Under the pieces are notes generated by a model. The model saw nothing but the letters and a program-made list of their open reading frames with translations, did no database searches and was not told where the DNA came from. The position numbers and the translations under genes were made by a program. DNA of 64,000 bases from Flavivirga sp. 57AJ16 (GTDB lineage Bacteria > Bacteroidota > Bacteroidia > Flavobacteriales > Flavobacteriaceae): the NCBI RefSeq assembly GCF_028736925.1, contig NZ_JAQZAT010000004.1, positions 124,001 to 188,000 of the forward strand, read 5' to 3'. Positions 9,070-18,592 of the stretch are shown here, in pieces. Within the stretch, counting starts at the first letter, position 1; each line of letters begins with the position of its first letter.

Positions 9070-9513
9070 TTAATATTTATAACGCAATGAAGTTTCCAGA
9101 CCTTCAAGATGCAAAATAATTTCATGACTTCCGTTAATTTGTAGCGGTCTTAAATCAAATGAGATTGTTCTTTTAAACACCGCCAAACAAGCTTCCTTAT
9201 TTAATAATTGGAGCTTTAAAGAGCGCTGTTCTGGTGAAGACTCGGCAACAGCTCCAGAATCTACTAAATTAAATCCCCATGAATGACCATCACAACCAGA
9301 AGCACTTATTTCAAGAGTTAAGCAATCCTCTATTATTTGAGCATTAACAAAAGTAAAATGAGCTGACTCTAAATTAGTAAATAAATTTCGGTTTACGGTT
9401 ATTTTTTGATCACATATTTCACTGGAGAGATCAATTTTATCACCTTCCTCACAGGTCATATTAATAAAACATAATGCCATAGAAATAAAGAAAAAGCCCC
9501 TTTTTACCATCAT
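9070..9513 (-). CDS. Small putative lipoprotein, unknown function
   Basis: This 147-residue protein has a hydrophobic N-terminal segment (FFFISMALCFINMTC) ending in a Cys followed by acidic residues, which fits a weak Bacteroidota lipobox. The mature part is predicted mostly beta and holds further Cys residues (EICDQ, EDCLT, SGCDGH, EACLAV), possibly disulfide-bonded. I do not recognise a family. The same CF-(I/M)-NM-x-C signature ends the signal peptide of the next upstream gene, so the two may share an origin or have been produced in the same export context. It lies between two other lipoprotein genes. Confidence 0.65.
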   Translation of the reverse strand: MMVKRGFFFISMALCFINMTCEEGDKIDLSSEICDQKITVNRNLFTNLESAHFTFVNAQIIEDCLTLEISASGCDGHSWGFNLVDSGAVAESSPEQRSLKLQLLNKEACLAVFKRTISFDLRPLQINGSHEIILHLEGLETSLRYKY

Positions 9514-9522
9514 ATAGTTTAT

Positions 9523-10221
9523 TTAATATTTCAATACAGGGTACCCATTTACACATACTACTTCCTTGGGTTGCCTCGGTAAATCGCATGTTGAAACAAT
9601 TTCCCATTTTATATTATATCCTTTTTCCATATTAGTGTATTCCTCAACTTTTTGCAAAAAAGCCTCTGTATCTATTTGTTTGGAGTAAGCCATATAACCT
9701 TGGGGGCCTCCACAAGCTTTAGAACCATAAGCCGTAAAAGTCCAATTACTGGCATCTGTACAAGAAACGCTCGTTGACAATTTATAAATCTCATCGAATA
9801 CATCCATCAATTTCCGGTAGTCCTTCTCCTGTTCTGTTAATTCTCTTTTTACTATTAATTCATCTTTCGTAAGCGACACTATACGCCAAGCATAATCACT
9901 GGGGTATTGCTCTTGGGATATTGTTACAAGTGTGTTATCTAATTCCCATCGCCCTTTAGAATCGAAAAAAACTAATGGAGGTGTTCCACACCAACCAGAA
10001 GAACGCTCAACCATATCACCATTTCCCTTGAATAAAATACCGTAATCTTGTTCGGGCAAAGCATTTGCTTTCTTATAGGTAGTTTCTTCACCATTATAGG
10101 TTGGTTCTACCCAAATGCCTATTAATAAATTATCTGAATCTACATGGTTATCATCACCGTCTGAGCATCGCATATTCATAAAGCAAAATATGACAGAAAC
10201 AACAAATAAAATCTTTTTCAT
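9523..10221 (-). CDS. Putative lipoprotein with lipocalin-like N-terminal region
   Basis: I chose the start MKKILFVV because it gives a proper signal peptide with a Cys after FCFMNMR; an earlier in-frame ATG 42 bp upstream would put 14 unlikely residues before it. The 232-residue product carries a region GIWVEPTYNGEE...WELDNTLVTISQ, reminiscent of lipocalin-like or META-type beta-barrels often seen in Bacteroidota lipoproteins. A later Cys-containing stretch (SVSCTDASNW, SKACGGPQGY) resembles small extracellular inhibitor-like domains. The function is unknown. It is the first gene of a three-lipoprotein cluster. Confidence 0.65.
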   Translation of the reverse strand: MKKILFVVSVIFCFMNMRCSDGDDNHVDSDNLLIGIWVEPTYNGEETTYKKANALPEQDYGILFKGNGDMVERSSGWCGTPPLVFFDSKGRWELDNTLVTISQEQYPSDYAWRIVSLTKDELIVKRELTEQEKDYRKLMDVFDEIYKLSTSVSCTDASNWTFTAYGSKACGGPQGYMAYSKQIDTEAFLQKVEEYTNMEKGYNIKWEIVSTCDLPRQPKEVVCVNGYPVLKY

Positions 10222-10329
10222 AAATAAGAGTTTTAAAAGTTTTGTTTTTAAATAGATACCCAAAGTTCATTTTGGTTGCGTAAAACAGTATTGATAATTC
10301 CTAAAACGGAAAGAAATTCAAGCTGTCAC

Positions 10330-10362
10330 TTTGTCACAAAACACAAATTAATTGTATCTTTG
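10330..10362 (+). promoter_or_regulatory. Bacteroidota-type promoter of miaB
   Basis: A -33 TTTG (10330-10333) is followed after 21 bp by TATCTTTG (10355-10362), a full match to the TAnnTTTG -7 element of the primary Bacteroidota sigma factor. It lies 56 bp before the chosen miaB start. Confidence 0.75.
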
Positions 10363-10418
10363 CATACTTATTGACACGCTTAAAACAATTAAGATTTCTA
10401 CTTTCGTGGAAAATAAAC

Positions 10419-11867
10419 ATGGAGAAAATTATAGACGAAAATAAACAAGGTGAATCGCTCATCTTAGAACAAAAAGAAGACAACAAACGTAAGCTCTTTA
10501 TTGAAAGTTATGGCTGCGCGATGAATTTTAGTGATAGCGAAATCGTGGCTTCTATTATGGCAAATCAGGGGTTTAACACGACCCAAAAGTTAGAAGAAGC
10601 CGATTTGGTCTTGGTAAACACTTGTTCTATTCGAGACAAAGCAGAACAGACCATACGCAAACGTTTAGAAAAATACAATGCTGTAAAAAGAGCACATAAC
10701 CCAAAAATGAAAGTGGGGGTTTTGGGCTGTATGGCAGAACGACTAAAGACAAAATTTCTTGAAGAAGAAAAAATTGTCGATCTGGTTGTTGGACCAGACG
10801 CCTATAAAGACCTACCAAATCTTTTAGCAGAAGTTGATGAAGGGCGCGATGCCATTAATGTGATTCTTTCAAAAGAAGAAACCTATGGTGATATCTCGCC
10901 AGTACGCTTAAACACGAATGGGGTCACCGCTTTTGTATCTATTACCCGCGGTTGTGATAATATGTGCACTTTTTGCGTAGTGCCTTTTACCCGTGGGCGC
11001 GAGCGTAGTAGAGATCCACAAAGCATTATTGAAGAAGTAAACGATTTATGGCACAAAGGTTTTAAAGAAATTACCTTACTTGGCCAGAACGTAGACAGCT
11101 ATCTTTGGTACGGCGGAGGGTTGAAAAAAGATTTTGGGAAAGCAAGTGACATCCAAAAAGCAAGCTCGGTAAACTTTTCTAAGCTATTGGAGCTCTGCGC
11201 CAAAGCACAACCAAAAATGCGTATTCGCTTTTCTACATCAAATCCGCAGGATTTAACTTTGGATGTGATTGAAACCATGGCTAAATACAATAACATTTGT
11301 AATCATATCCATTTACCTGTTCAGAGTGGTAGTGACCGTATTTTAAAAGAAATGAACCGCCTGCATACACGTAAAGAGTATATGAACTTGATTGATAACA
11401 TTCGTCAAATCATTCCTAATTGTGCTATTAGTCAGGATATGATTGTTGGTTTCCCAACAGAAACCGAGGACGATTTCCAAGATACCGTTTCATTGATGAA
11501 CTATGTGAAATATAATTTCGGTTATATGTTTACCTATTCTGAACGTCCAGGAACTATGGCCGAACGGAAAATGGAAGACGATGTGCCCGAGGAAGTAAAA
11601 AAACGAAGACTGCAAGATATTGTTGATTTGCAACGTGAACACAGCGAAATTAAAACCAAAGAACACCTCGACACTATTGTAGAAGTATTGATCGAAAAAG
11701 AATCTAAAAAATCTAAGTTGCAATGGTCTGGACGTACACCACAAAATATTGTAGCAGTATTTCCAAAGGCCCATTATAAAATAGGTGATTTTGTAAACGT
11801 GAAGGTAACAGATTGCACAAGTGCTACGCTTATTGGAGAAGCGATTGGGTTAAGTGATAATAATTGA
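10419..11867 (+). CDS. miaB: tRNA-2-methylthio-N6-dimethylallyladenosine synthase MiaB
   Basis: MiaB is a radical-SAM enzyme that adds a methylthio group to i6A37 of tRNAs reading UNN codons. The N-terminal UPF0004 domain has its cluster-binding cysteines in ESYGCAMNFSDSE, NTCSIRDKA and LGCMAERLK; the radical-SAM cluster motif is GCDNMCTFCVVPFTRGRERS, with CxxxCxxC spacing. A C-terminal TRAM domain follows. The start was placed at the second ATG (MEKIIDENK), downstream of a small palindrome and of the promoter; an upstream in-frame start would add 16 residues not typical of the family. Length 482 is normal for Bacteroidota. It is followed by the sigma-54 activator gene. Confidence 0.97.
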   Translation: MEKIIDENKQGESLILEQKEDNKRKLFIESYGCAMNFSDSEIVASIMANQGFNTTQKLEEADLVLVNTCSIRDKAEQTIRKRLEKYNAVKRAHNPKMKVGVLGCMAERLKTKFLEEEKIVDLVVGPDAYKDLPNLLAEVDEGRDAINVILSKEETYGDISPVRLNTNGVTAFVSITRGCDNMCTFCVVPFTRGRERSRDPQSIIEEVNDLWHKGFKEITLLGQNVDSYLWYGGGLKKDFGKASDIQKASSVNFSKLLELCAKAQPKMRIRFSTSNPQDLTLDVIETMAKYNNICNHIHLPVQSGSDRILKEMNRLHTRKEYMNLIDNIRQIIPNCAISQDMIVGFPTETEDDFQDTVSLMNYVKYNFGYMFTYSERPGTMAERKMEDDVPEEVKKRRLQDIVDLQREHSEIKTKEHLDTIVEVLIEKESKKSKLQWSGRTPQNIVAVFPKAHYKIGDFVNVKVTDCTSATLIGEAIGLSDNN

Positions 11868-11873
11868 CTCGTC

Positions 11874-11943
11874 ACCCTGAACTTGTTTCAGGGTCTCATG
11901 AAGTAAATAAATAATTTAAAAAAGATTCCTGCTTTCGCAGGAA
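11874..11943. repeat. Two short palindromes between miaB and the activator gene
   Basis: The first palindrome (11874-11894) has arms ACCCTGAA/TTCAGGGT and the second (11926-11943) TTCCTGC/GCAGGAA. Both belong to palindrome families that recur throughout the window. The second ends one base before the annotated ATG, so its hairpin would occupy the ribosome-binding region. No T-run follows, so these are repeats rather than clear terminators. Confidence 0.7.
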
Positions 11944-13215
11944 ATGAATATGGAATCAATTCAAGCAATAAAACAACGTTTTGGTATTATTGGTAATGCC
12001 CCTTCGCTAAATCGAGCTATTGAAAAAGCGATTCAGGTAGCACCTACCGATATTTCGGTTTTGGTTACAGGAGAAAGTGGCGTTGGTAAAGAAAGTATTC
12101 CCAAAATAATACATCAATTATCGCACAGAAAGCACAATAAATATATTGCTGTAAACTGTGGCGCCATTCCAGAAGGCACTATTGACAGTGAGCTTTTTGG
12201 CCATGAAAAAGGCGCATTTACAGGAGCGACTCAAACCAGACAAGGCTATTTTGAAGTAGCCGACGGGGGCACTATTTTTCTTGATGAAGTAGGCGAACTA
12301 CCTCTAACAACACAAGTTCGTTTGCTGCGTATTTTAGAAAACGGTGAATTTTTAAAAGTAGGTTCCAGTAAAGTCCAAAAAACCAATGTTCGCATAGTAG
12401 CTGCTACCAATGTAAACATATTTGAAGCTATCGATAAAGAGAAGTTTCGTGAAGATTTATATTACAGATTGAGCACGGTAGATATACACATACCTCCGTT
12501 ACGTGAGCGACAAGAGGATATTCATTTATTGTTCAGGAAATTTGCTAGTGACTTTGCGCTTAAATATAAAATGCCAACCGTTAAATTAACAGATAATGCT
12601 GTTCAGGCTCTTACAAAGCACCGTTGGAGCGGTAACATTCGTCAGCTTCGTAATATAGCAGAACAACTGTCCGTTTTAGAGCAAAATAGGACGATCACTG
12701 CCGATACACTTAGTAGTTATTTACCAAAATCTGGCACGAACTTACCTGCTGTTATTAAAACATCAAAATCTGAAAGTGATTTTAGTAGTGAGCGTGAGAT
12801 TTTATATAAAGTTTTATTCGACATGAAAGCCGATTTAAATGATTTGAAAAAGCTCACCATGGAACTCATGAAGAATGGAGATACTAAAGATGTTGAAAAA
12901 GATAATAAAACCCTAATTCAAAAAATTTATGGTAAAAATAAAGAGGAAGAAACCATCTATGAAACCCCTCAAGAATCTGAAGTACTTTCTATAGCAGAGC
13001 ATGCTGTAGACCAAGACGAAATTATTGACGTACAAGACAAATATCATTTTGCCGAGGATATTGAAGAAGAAGAAACCTTATCGTTGCATGACAAGGAGTT
13101 GGAATTAATAAAAAAATCGCTTGAACGTCACAACGGAAAACGTAAATTAGCAGCTGCCGAACTTGGAATTAGTGAACGTACTTTATACAGGAAGATCAAA
13201 CAATATGATCTGTAG
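11944..13215 (+). CDS. Sigma-54 interacting AAA+ transcription activator without receiver domain
   Basis: This is an enhancer-binding protein that remodels RNA polymerase holding RpoN. The AAA+ domain begins almost at the N-terminus: Walker A GESGVGKE at about 43-50, the sigma-54 contact loop GAFTGA at 90-95, Walker B GGTIFLDE at about 108-115 and a sensor II-type GNIRQLRN near 225. A Glu/Lys-rich linker (about 280-385) leads to a Fis-type helix-turn-helix ([23 protein letters not shown]). There is no N-terminal response-regulator or GAF domain, so signal input must come from elsewhere or the protein is constitutively active. ATGs at residues 1 and 3 are both possible. It is followed by lptE, secG and groES, which may be targets; groES has a sigma-54-like promoter. 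Confidence 0.9.
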   Translation: MNMESIQAIKQRFGIIGNAPSLNRAIEKAIQVAPTDISVLVTGESGVGKESIPKIIHQLSHRKHNKYIAVNCGAIPEGTIDSELFGHEKGAFTGATQTRQGYFEVADGGTIFLDEVGELPLTTQVRLLRILENGEFLKVGSSKVQKTNVRIVAATNVNIFEAIDKEKFREDLYYRLSTVDIHIPPLRERQEDIHLLFRKFASDFALKYKMPTVKLTDNAVQALTKHRWSGNIRQLRNIAEQLSVLEQNRTITADTLSSYLPKSGTNLPAVIKTSKSESDFSSEREILYKVLFDMKADLNDLKKLTMELMKNGDTKDVEKDNKTLIQKIYGKNKEEETIYETPQESEVLSIAEHAVDQDEIIDVQDKYHFAEDIEEEETLSLHDKELELIKKSLERHNGKRKLAAAELGISERTLYRKIKQYDL

Positions 13216-13442
13216 ATTATTAGTGGAGGAAATAGGCATTAGGGCGCAGGCATTAGGCGATGGGTATTTAGATGGTAAAGTTGCAACATTATAAAAAAGT
13301 AATCGTTTTAAGAACAAATGAATGGTTGCGCTTGGCACTTCGTTTTTAGCTTGCCTTGAACGGAGTCGAACTCAGTATAAACTAAAGTAAAAGTGCCTTT
13401 AAAGGGCAGTATCATAATAAAATTGACATCATTAAAAAACGT

Positions 13443-13547
13443 TTGTCTCCCTAAGAAGACAAGAATTCAAATGAAGCATCCATAACTAAAAGTTAGATGC
13501 CCAAGGAACATGATTATAGGGATGCTACATACCTGTGCTGATCACAG
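13443..13547 (+). promoter_or_regulatory. Three consecutive hairpins before lptE (possible structured leader or small RNA)
   Basis: Within the 371-bp gap before lptE, three stem-loops are packed in 105 bp: TTGTCT/AGACAA (13443-13462), AGCATCC/GGATGCT (13475-13526, with an inner AACT/AGTT stem) and CTGTG/CACAG (13533-13547). No known riboswitch was recognised. The upstream part of the gap (13216-13440) has only a short GGCATTAGGC repeat and scraps of the TTGAACGGAGTCGAA repeat. Confidence 0.35.
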
Positions 13548-13586
13548 TCAAAGTATAACAAGCAAAAAACAATTAGGAATAAACAC

Positions 13587-14093
13587 ATGAAATACACAAA
13601 ATATATTTTTATATTGCTAATAGCTTCAACCCTTTATGGTTGCGGTTTTTATTCATTTACAGGAGCTTCTATCCCCCCAGATGTTAAAACATTCCAAGTC
13701 AACCATTTTGAAAACACATCATTATTAATTGAACCCGGTCTGGAAAGAGATTTCAAACTAGCTCTTGAAGATTTAATACAAAACCAAACCAATTTAGGAT
13801 TGGTCCCTTCAAATGGTGATTTGGTTTATGAAGGGGAAATAACTAATTACCGTATTTCACCAACGACCGCAACGTCTCAAAATACAGCTGCTCAAAACAG
13901 ATTGACCATTGGTGTTAAAGTCCGTTTTTTCAATAGGAAAAAAGAGGAAGATGATTTAGAGACGAGTTTTTCATTTTTCTATGATTACCCAGGAAGTTCC
14001 CAACTAATTGGAAGTCAAAAAGCGACGGCTCACGAAGAGATTTTTGAACGCTTAACACAAGATATTTTTAATGCTACTTTAGCCAAATGGTAA
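13587..14093 (+). CDS. lptE: LPS assembly lipoprotein LptE
   Basis: LptE plugs the LptD barrel that inserts lipopolysaccharide into the outer membrane. The 168-residue protein has a signal peptide with lipobox LYGC (Cys at about residue 19), then the conserved Bacteroidota LptE pattern GFYSFTGASIPPDVKTFQVNHFENTS and VPSNGDLVYEGEITNYRISPT. Divergence of LptE is high, so the assignment rests on these motifs and on the position after a sigma-54 activator and before secG, an order seen in related genomes. It overlaps nothing and is followed by the next gene after 4 bp, so it is co-transcribed with the hypothetical protein and secG. Confidence 0.85.
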   Translation: MKYTKYIFILLIASTLYGCGFYSFTGASIPPDVKTFQVNHFENTSLLIEPGLERDFKLALEDLIQNQTNLGLVPSNGDLVYEGEITNYRISPTTATSQNTAAQNRLTIGVKVRFFNRKKEEDDLETSFSFFYDYPGSSQLIGSQKATAHEEIFERLTQDIFNATLAKW

Positions 14094-14097
14094 CTAA

Positions 14098-15057
14098 ATG
14101 AATTCGACAGATTTTGTAAACATATTACAGCATCCGCAAACCATAACGCATCAACAAACTGAGGCTATAAAATCTGTTATCGATGAATTCCCTTACTTCC
14201 AATCAGCTCGTGCCGTATTTCTTAAAGGCCTAAAAAACCAAAGCAGCTTTAAATATAATCAAGAACTTAAAACAACAGCTGCCTATACGACAGACCGGAG
14301 TATCTTGTTTGATTTTATTACATCAGAATCATTCATTCAAAATGAAGTATCACAATATATAAAGCAAAATATAGCGCATCTAAAAGACATAGAAGTTACA
14401 GTTGAAAATATTTCGGTTAACAAAAGTGTTAAAATAGACCATGCTTTAAAACAACAAATTAAAGACACCAAAGGCGTACTAGATCCATCACTATTTCAGC
14501 CTAAAGAAGAACGCCCTAAAAAGCTGGCTAATTTTCTTTTAGATGACACTGAAACTATCGAAAATATTACCGAAGAAACAAAAACAAAAGCCCCATCAAT
14601 TAGTGATATATTAAGTCTAGGCAAACCGCTTCAGTTTGATAAAAAAGAAACCCATTCTTTTAACGAATGGTTAAAATTAGCACGTTTCAAGCCTATTGAA
14701 AGAAACGAAGATAAAAACACAAAAAACGAAACAGCATCTGTAGAAGAAGATAAATCGCCCATAGCTTTAGATAAGGCTAAAAAGTTTGAGCTCATTGATC
14801 AATTTATCACAAAAAACCCAAAGATAAACCCTTTTAGAGCTACGATTACAAAAGGCAATCTTGCAAAAGCACAAATGATACAACCCGAAGCCTTAATGAC
14901 CGAGACTTTAGCACGTATTTATGTAGAACAAAAAAACTATAAAAAAGCAATTCAATCTTATAAAGTTTTAAGTTTGAAATATCCAGAAAAAAGTGGTTTC
15001 TTTGCAAACCAAATTAAAGCGGTAGAACAATTACAAGAACAAAATAACACAGAATAA
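14098..15057 (+). CDS. Conserved hypothetical protein with C-terminal TPR-like helices
   Basis: The 319-residue protein is charged, has no signal peptide and no membrane segment, so it is probably cytoplasmic. The N-terminus (FPYFQSARAVFLKGLKNQSSFKYNQELKTTAAYTTDRSILFDFI) is a helical block, the middle is Glu/Lys-rich and likely disordered, and the last 70 residues (ETLARIYVEQKNYKKAIQSYKVLSLKYPEKSGFFANQI) look like one to two tetratricopeptide repeats. Its last base is shared with the first base of the secG start, so the two are translationally linked. Flavobacterial genomes carry it between lptE and secG; no function is known. Confidence 0.8.
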   Translation: MNSTDFVNILQHPQTITHQQTEAIKSVIDEFPYFQSARAVFLKGLKNQSSFKYNQELKTTAAYTTDRSILFDFITSESFIQNEVSQYIKQNIAHLKDIEVTVENISVNKSVKIDHALKQQIKDTKGVLDPSLFQPKEERPKKLANFLLDDTETIENITEETKTKAPSISDILSLGKPLQFDKKETHSFNEWLKLARFKPIERNEDKNTKNETASVEEDKSPIALDKAKKFELIDQFITKNPKINPFRATITKGNLAKAQMIQPEALMTETLARIYVEQKNYKKAIQSYKVLSLKYPEKSGFFANQIKAVEQLQEQNNTE

Positions 15058-15416
15058 TGAGTACGTTTACAATATTTTTAGCATTAATTGTAGTAGTAGC
15101 ATTTTTACTAGTTGTAGTAATTATGGTTCAGAACCCTAAAGGCGGTGGATTATCATCATCTTTTGGTGGTGGCGGCACACAACAATTAGGCGGTGTAAAA
15201 AAGACCACAGATTTTTTAGATAAAAGTACGTGGACTTTAGCAACATTATTATTAGTTTTAATATTAGCTTCTAATATAGCTATTAACAAAGGCAAAGGAG
15301 ATGTAGACTCCAAGGCTTTAGATGAGGATGCAACAACGGCTCCTGCTCTGCCAGCTCCTCTGCCGGCAACTAATGATGCTGCAACTGCTACACCAGCAGA
15401 TTCTACAGGACAATAA
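15057..15416 (+). CDS. secG: Preprotein translocase subunit SecG
   Basis: SecG is a small inner-membrane subunit of the SecYEG channel that aids protein export. The 119-residue protein has the family's two hydrophobic segments (about residues 4-23 and 58-75) flanking the conserved motif QNPKGGGLSSSFGGGGTQQLGG. The C-terminal tail is Ala/Pro-rich and low-complexity, as in Bacteroidota homologues. The gene starts on the last base of the preceding gene and ends in a strong terminator. Confidence 0.95.
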   Translation: MSTFTIFLALIVVVAFLLVVVIMVQNPKGGGLSSSFGGGGTQQLGGVKKTTDFLDKSTWTLATLLLVLILASNIAINKGKGDVDSKALDEDATTAPALPAPLPATNDAATATPADSTGQ

Positions 15417-15430
15417 TTTTATTTAATAAA

Positions 15431-15475
15431 AGAAACAAAAAATGCCAACTCTACAAGTTGGCATTTTTTGTTTCT
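15431..15475 (+). terminator. Terminator after secG
   Basis: A perfect 20-bp stem (left arm ends AATGCCAACT, right arm starts AGTTGGCATT) with a 5-base loop, followed by a T-run inside the right arm. It closes the lptE-secG operon. Its symmetry allows bidirectional action. Confidence 0.9.
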
Positions 15476-15522
15476 AGCTGCCCCGCTTTAAACAGGTCTG
15501 CAAGTTTGTCAGTTATTAAGTA

Positions 15523-15540
15523 TTGGCACATTTTTAGCAT
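15523..15540 (+). promoter_or_regulatory. Sigma-54-like promoter upstream of groES
   Basis: TTGGCACATTTTTAGCAT has the -24 GG (15525-15526) and the -12 GC (15537-15538) separated by exactly 10 bp, the spacing required for RpoN promoters. It differs from the TTGGCACG-N4-TTGC consensus at the G after GGCAC and at the second T of TTGC. No TAnnTTTG element was seen in this gap. The site is about 52 bp from the groES start and follows the secG terminator. Confidence 0.45.
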
Positions 15541-15591
15541 AACCGTTAAACATTAATAAATATCATTCAATTAAATTAAAAAATATAACAA

Positions 15592-15867
15592 ATGGCATTA
15601 AACATTAAACCATTGGCAGACCGTGTTCTTATTGAACCTGCTGCAGCCGAAACTACAACGGCATCAGGCATTATTATTCCAGATAACGCAAAAGAAAAAC
15701 CACAAAAAGGAAATGTAGTTGCTGCTGGAAAAGGCACAAAAGATGAACCTATTACTGTAAAAGTTGGCGATACTGTTTTATATGGAAAATATGCTGGTAC
15801 CGAACTTAAACTTGAAGGTAAGGATTACTTAATCATGCGCGAAAGCGACATCTTAGCAATTATATAA
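15592..15867 (+). CDS. groS: Co-chaperonin GroES
   Basis: GroES caps the GroEL folding chamber. The 91-residue product begins [16 protein letters not shown], carries the mobile loop region [20 protein letters not shown] and the [25 protein letters not shown] end typical of the family. It is complete and of normal length. It precedes groEL in the same orientation with a 103-bp gap that contains two short palindromes. Confidence 0.97.
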   Translation: MALNIKPLADRVLIEPAAAETTTASGIIIPDNAKEKPQKGNVVAAGKGTKDEPITVKVGDTVLYGKYAGTELKLEGKDYLIMRESDILAII

Positions 15868-15880
15868 AAATTGCTTTTCC

Positions 15881-17602
<1,722 letters not shown>

Positions 17603-17637
17603 GTCGGTTGGTCAAGAACCACACACCTAATTATATT

Positions 17638-17671
17638 AAAAAACGTCTCAATTTATTTTGAGACGTTTTTT
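17638..17671 (+). terminator. Terminator after groEL
   Basis: The stem AACGTCTCAA/TTGAGACGTT with a 6-base loop is followed by a T-run (TTTTTTG). It ends the groES-groEL transcript. Confidence 0.85.
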
Positions 17672-17731
17672 GTTTGATTTTTTAAACAACTTTTTGTTTC
17701 TAATGCTTTTTAGGCCTCTTGGGCTACTTAA

Positions 17732-17962
17732 ACCAATTATTATTTAAAATGAGCTATAAATAATTTGATTTATATTTTGTTCTGATATGATAGAAAATTC
17801 AATCATAGCCTTTGTTATGGTTTTATACCCTGTCAAGCTGAGCTCATGTTTTATATTGAAATATGAGCAAAATTGTAATCGAAGATTCATGAACTCCTAT
17901 TTATCAAATTAGATCTGTGAGCTAAACAAATTATAGGGGTTGTTTTGAGTCATAATTGGTAT
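17732..17962. mobile_element. MITE-like element, copy A (231 bp)
   Basis: A non-coding element bounded by inverted ends ACCAATTAT ... ATAATTGGT. A second copy with no difference visible by eye is at 46376-46606. It has no reading frame of note and carries conserved internal words such as AATCGAAGATTCA and TGAGCTAAAC, shared also with the diverged copy at 23896-24106. It fills most of the gap between groEL and the HMA protein; the rest of that gap holds the groEL terminator and nothing else visible. Confidence 0.85.
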
Positions 17963-17969
17963 AAACCAT

Positions 17970-18359
17970 TTAATGATTATGCGCGTCACCTTTTTCACCC
18001 TCCTTACCGTCGTTATGATCGTCCTTAACGGCCTCATCTCGATATCGGCAACAAGGGTGCACGGTTGCATAAGCCTCATCCGTTGCCTTTAAATTCTTGG
18101 TGTCGTGTCCCACGGCCAATATATTGCTTTGTATTGTTTTTAAATCGGTTTTACGCTCATCAAAAATGAGTTTTAATTCATGTGTTTTTACGTTCCAAAC
18201 CGCAGACTTCACCCCTTTGGTATTTAAGCATGCTTTTTCAATACGGGTCTTACACATTAAACAAACACCGTCAACTTCCATAGAAGCTCTGGCATTTTTG
18301 TTTTGGGCAAATGCTCCTGTTGTTATTAATACTGTTAATACTACTATTAGTTTTTTCAT
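17970..18359 (-). CDS. Periplasmic heavy-metal-associated (HMA) domain protein
   Basis: This is a small metallochaperone-like protein. I chose the start MKKLIVVL, which gives a clean signal peptide cleaved after AFAQ; an upstream ATG would add only MYI. The HMA ferredoxin-like fold follows, with the metal motif GVCLMCKTR (C33, C36). After it comes an unusual tail: HPCCRYRDE and a Lys/Asp/His-rich end (DDHNDGKEGEKGDAHNH) that offers further metal ligands. It lies downstream of the TonB-dependent receptor and its partners and probably handles the same metal, likely copper; the metal is inference. Confidence 0.85.
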   Translation of the reverse strand: MKKLIVVLTVLITTGAFAQNKNARASMEVDGVCLMCKTRIEKACLNTKGVKSAVWNVKTHELKLIFDERKTDLKTIQSNILAVGHDTKNLKATDEAYATVHPCCRYRDEAVKDDHNDGKEGEKGDAHNH

Positions 18360-18572
18360 GATATACATATTTTGTTTTTTACATTCCTGCGACCTGTGCT
18401 CAACTTGTTTCAGTAAGGCAGGAACCTTTTAAATTGAAACTTAATTACTATAAAGTGGATGCCACTTCCGCAAGAATGACATGTTTTTATTATTCTATTC
18501 CTTCCTAGTCAAAAACTTCTTCAAATTTTCTTGACTGCACTCAAAGTGATGTTTTTGTTCTTAATCCATAAG

Positions 18573-18592
18573 ATTCCCTCCTTCGAGGGAAT
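18573..18592. repeat. Short palindrome abutting the receptor stop codon
   Basis: ATTCCCTCCTTCGAGGGAAT ends one base before the complement of the stop codon of the TonB-dependent receptor. It is the same palindrome family as at 15881 and 21625. On the minus strand its hairpin follows the stop directly and could protect the mRNA 3' end. Confidence 0.65.

Noticed and set aside
13321-13350. TTGGCACTTCG... as a sigma-54 promoter for lptE
   Set aside because: The GG and GC are 13 bp apart instead of 10, which would not function.
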